8,038 nt of DNA from Clostridia bacterium. GTDB taxonomy: Bacteria > Bacillota > Clostridia > Oscillospirales > CAG-272. The position numbers were made by a program, and so were the translations under genes. The stretch is taken from assembly GCA_024404475.1 (NCBI GenBank), contig JAKSPV010000062.1, positions 1-8,038 on the forward strand, read 5' to 3'. Position 1 is the first letter of the stretch; each line of letters begins with the position of its first letter. The notes beneath the pieces were generated by a model. The model worked only from the letters and a program-made list of their open reading frames with translations. It searched no databases and was not told the DNA's origin. Below, piece by piece: positions 5,945-8,038 of the stretch.

Positions 5945-6538
5945 TTATAAGGCGACGGTCATATTGCAGCCGAGCGCGGCAGCCTCCGCCGCGTCGTGCG
6001 TCACGAGGATGAGCGTCCGGCCGCCGATATGCTGCCGGATGACGCCGAGCACGGCCTCTTTCGTCTCCCCGTCGAGCCCGGTCAGGGGCTCGTCGAGAAC
6101 GAGGGCGTCGCCCCCGGCGACGAGCGCACGCGCCAGCGCGACGCGCCGCTTCATCCCGCCGGAAAGCGTTCCGGCGACCGCGGAAAGCTCGTTCCCGAGC
6201 CCGAGCGCGACAAGGATCTCTTTTGCCGCCGTGCGGTCGGTGGGCCGGGGCAGAACGAGCAAAACGTTCCGGAGAACGGTCGCCTCCTCGACGAGACGGT
6301 CCTCCTGAAAGACGACGGCGGCGCGGCGCGGCGCGCCGGAGACCGTGCCCCCGGTCGGCTGTTCCAACCCGACGAGGAGCCGCAGAAGCGTCGATTTTCC
6401 GCTGCCGGATGCGCCGGTCACGAAGATGCGCGTCCCCGGCTCCGCGGTGAAGGAGACGTCGGTGAGGGCGGTTTTCCCGCCGTAGCACATCGAGACGTGC
6501 GAGAGCATGAGCGGCTCTCTTGCAGTTTCGTTTCTCAT
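5945..6538 (-). CDS. ABC importer ATP-binding protein, short form (nitrate/sulfonate/taurine type)
   Basis: This 197-residue nucleotide-binding subunit powers the importer encoded with it. All core elements are present: A-loop tyrosine Y19, Walker A GASGSGKST (42-50), Q-loop FQED (77-80), signature LSGGMKRR (125-132), Walker B ALVLDEP (145-151), D-loop GLD (154-156) and H-loop THD (180-182). It stops about 15 residues after the H-loop, so it lacks the C-terminal tail of SsuB/TauB/NrtD relatives (usually 240-260 residues). There is no sign of a frameshift, and the stop is followed at once by a terminator, so this looks like a genuinely short form. The start is the ATG in the ATGA overlap with the permease stop, giving translational coupling. 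The in-frame upstream sequence to 6952 is only a shadow of the permease. GGAAAGGCGG upstream offers a ribosome binding site. Confidence 0.94.
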   Translation of the reverse strand: MRNETAREPLMLSHVSMCYGGKTALTDVSFTAEPGTRIFVTGASGSGKSTLLRLLVGLEQPTGGTVSGAPRRAAVVFQEDRLVEEATVLRNVLLVLPRPTDRTAAKEILVALGLGNELSAVAGTLSGGMKRRVALARALVAGGDALVLDEPLTGLDGETKEAVLGVIRQHIGGRTLILVTHDAAEAAALGCNMTVAL

Positions 6539-7296
6539 GAGCGCACCGCCTTTCCCCACGCCGTGCGGAGAAGGAGAAGCAGCAGTTTCTCCATGCCGAC
6601 GCTGGCGAGGACGATCACGACCGTCCACGCGAGCAGATCGGTCGAGTTCAGATACACCTTGGCGTAATAGAGCTTTTCGCCGATCGAGCCCGTCGGGATG
6701 CCGATGACCTCGGCGGCGACGCCCGCCTTCCACGCGAAGCCGAGCGAGACGGAGATCGCGGAGAGAAGCTGCGGCATGAGCTGCGGCAGGGTGACGTATA
6801 AAAGGCGCTGTCCCGGCCGGACGGCGAAGACGTCCGCCATCTGCGAGAGTTTCGGATCGAGATTTTTGACGCCGGTCAGAACGGCGTTGTAGACGACGGG
6901 CAGCACCATGAGCAGCGAGATGAAGACGGAGAGCCGCGCGGCGGTCAGCCACACGAGCGCGATGACGATGAACGACGCGACGGGGACGGACTTGACCGTC
7001 ACCATGTACGGCCGGAGGAGCACCTCGGCAGCGTGGAAGCGCCCGGCGAGGGCGCCGAGCACGATCCCGAGAAGAAGCCCGAGCCCGAAGCCGCCCGCGA
7101 TCCGCGCGAGCGTGAAGCCGACGGCGCGGAAGAAGTCCGGCTCCCGCCAGATCGAGGCGAGCCGCACGGCGACGTCCGCGGGTGATGCGAGCAGGAATTT
7201 CTGCCCGAGGAGCAGCGCGGCGACCTCCCAGACGGCGAGCGCCGCGGCGACGGCGGCGAGCCGTTCGAGAACGGGCTTACGGCTTTTCGGCGCCAT
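6535..7296 (-). CDS. ABC importer permease (SsuC/TauC/NrtB-like)
   Basis: This 253-residue inner-membrane permease of the BPD_transp_1 family forms the translocation path of the importer. It has an N-terminal helix (about 11-32), the family segment ending in SPADV (38-42), and several hydrophobic helices. The cytoplasmic EAA loop appears as MADVFAVRPGQRLLYVTLPQLMP (about residues 152-174), with the conserved G and LP that dock onto the ATPase. The segment around IPTGSIGEKLYYAK fits nitrate/sulfonate/taurine-type permeases. The start is supported by GGAGG at 7306-7310, 9 nt upstream and inside the end of the preceding gene, which it overlaps by 20 nt. It is the middle gene of the three-gene operon. 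The substrate cannot be deduced. Confidence 0.94.
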   Translation of the reverse strand: MAPKSRKPVLERLAAVAAALAVWEVAALLLGQKFLLASPADVAVRLASIWREPDFFRAVGFTLARIAGGFGLGLLLGIVLGALAGRFHAAEVLLRPYMVTVKSVPVASFIVIALVWLTAARLSVFISLLMVLPVVYNAVLTGVKNLDPKLSQMADVFAVRPGQRLLYVTLPQLMPQLLSAISVSLGFAWKAGVAAEVIGIPTGSIGEKLYYAKVYLNSTDLLAWTVVIVLASVGMEKLLLLLLRTAWGKAVRS

Positions 7297-8038
7297 AGTA
7301 GAAGTCCTCCCCCGGGAGCGAGCCGCCGACGGCGGCCGGATTTTGTTCCATGACGACGGCGAGGAAGCCCTCCGCCAAAGGACGCATCGCGCTGCCGGTC
7401 ACGGAGACGATGTTGCAGAAGGGTATGGCTTTCTCCGCGACGGCTGCCGCAGCGATGCCGCACGATTCGATCATGAGAGCGGCTTCGGCGGGATTTTCGT
7501 TGACGAACGCGGCGGACGCGGCGTACCCGTCGAGGAAAGCGTCTACAAGCGCGGGGTAGGCCTCGGCAAATTCGCGGCGCACGACGAAGACGCCCGTGCA
7601 GAGGGCGCTCTGCGGTTCGACCTGTGCCCACGCGGCGGTGAGATCGACCGCGATGCGGAGCCCGGTGACCTTGCCGAGGGCGGCGGTCACATACGGCTGC
7701 GGCAGCATCGCGATCCCGCCGCCTGCGGCGAGGAGCGCCACGACCTCGTCGGGCTGGCTCTTCCATTCGATCGTGAGGTCGCGGTCGGGATCGATCCCGT
7801 TCTTTTCCAGAATGTGCCGGAGGGCATATTCCGGCGTCGAGCCCTTGCCCGTCGCGTAGACGGTCTTGCCGCGGAGATCGGAGACGGAGGCGATGCCGGC
7901 GTCCTTCTCGACGAGGTAGACGACGCCGAGCGTGTTGATCGCGAGCAGCTGCACGGTGCCGCTCATGTTGTGATACAGGACGGACGCGAGGTTGGCGGGC
8001 ACCGCGGCGATGTCGATCTCACCGCGCGCGAGGCGCGG
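7277..8038 (-). CDS. ABC importer substrate-binding protein (NMT1/SsuA/ThiY-like), N-terminus outside window
   Basis: The visible 253 residues are most of a periplasmic-type binding protein. The frame is open through the right edge, starting PRLARGEIDIAAVPANLASV, so the first methionine-like codon in the frame (GTG at 8002) is internal and not the start. Family marks are GEIDIAAVP near the visible start, DLRGKTVYATGKGSTPEYAL in the first lobe, a hinge and second lobe, and a C-terminal NPAAVGGSLPGEDFYYG motif common in such proteins of Bacillota. Roughly 70-80 residues, including the expected lipoprotein signal, should lie beyond the window. It delivers a small molecule to the permease whose gene overlaps its 3' end by 20 nt. 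Candidates by family are sulfonates, taurine, nitrate or pyrimidine thiamine precursors; no residue visible here decides among them. Confidence 0.92.
   Translation of the reverse strand, partial: PRLARGEIDIAAVPANLASVLYHNMSGTVQLLAINTLGVVYLVEKDAGIASVSDLRGKTVYATGKGSTPEYALRHILEKNGIDPDRDLTIEWKSQPDEVVALLAAGGGIAMLPQPYVTAALGKVTGLRIAVDLTAAWAQVEPQSALCTGVFVVRREFAEAYPALVDAFLDGYAASAAFVNENPAEAALMIESCGIAAAAVAEKAIPFCNIVSVTGSAMRPLAEGFLAVVMEQNPAAVGGSLPGEDFYYGAEKP
7306..7310 (-). promoter_or_regulatory. Permease ribosome binding site inside the binding-protein gene
   Basis: GGAGG, within a longer GGGGGAGG run on the minus strand, sits 9 nt before the permease ATG at 7296 and within codons of the binding protein. 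It gives the permease its own strong initiation signal despite the overlap. Confidence 0.75.

Noticed and set aside
6539..6952. An N-terminal extension of the ATPase frame upstream of the ATG at 6538.
   Set aside because: This stretch overlaps the permease in another frame and is arginine-rich without domain character. The ATGA junction and the Walker A position fit the shorter start.

Overview
The window is GC-rich (about 60% or more by eye) and densely coded, with strong GGAGG-type ribosome binding sites. It also has a near-consensus sigma-70/sigma-A type promoter and a two-domain TrkA with TrkH. The lipoprotein signal sequence and the lipoprotein-type ABC transporter layout would suit a high-GC Bacillota (Clostridia-like, possibly gut-associated) genome. 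That placement is an inference from style, not from any marker gene. Nothing points to a phage, plasmid or insertion sequence. I found no RNA gene and no CRISPR array.

Layout. (1) Positions 1-4471, minus strand: a probable four-gene operon read right to left. It runs trkA (K+ uptake regulator), trkH (K+ channel subunit), a 428-residue right-handed parallel beta-helix protein without a signal peptide, and the start of a small lipoprotein that runs off the left edge. Gaps are 15 nt, 24 nt and a 4-nt ATGA overlap. (2) Positions 4472-4689: the only sizeable intergenic region, 218 nt. It separates trkA from a divergent plus-strand gene and carries a predicted promoter for each. The plus-strand promoter has TTGACA-17-TATGAT spacing, and a 14+14 nt inverted repeat is centred on its -35 box. 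(3) Positions 4690-5901, plus strand: a Ste24/CAAX-type M48 membrane metalloprotease. (4) Positions 5902-5944: a compact hairpin between convergent genes that can act as a terminator on both strands. (5) Positions 5945-8038, minus strand: an ABC importer operon of the nitrate/sulfonate/taurine/HMP class. It is read as substrate-binding protein (5' end off the right edge), permease, then a short ATPase, with coding overlaps of 20 nt and 4 nt.

How the genes work together. TrkA and TrkH form one K+ uptake system. The binding protein, permease and ATPase form one importer whose substrate cannot be read from sequence. The beta-helix protein and lipoprotein appear co-transcribed with trkAH but have no obvious link to potassium. 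The M48 protease stands alone on its own promoter. Most of the window is ordinary housekeeping and transport. The points worth a second look are the inverted repeat over the protease promoter, the Cys/Asn-laddered cytosolic beta-helix protein behind trkH, and the bacterial Ste24-type protease itself.
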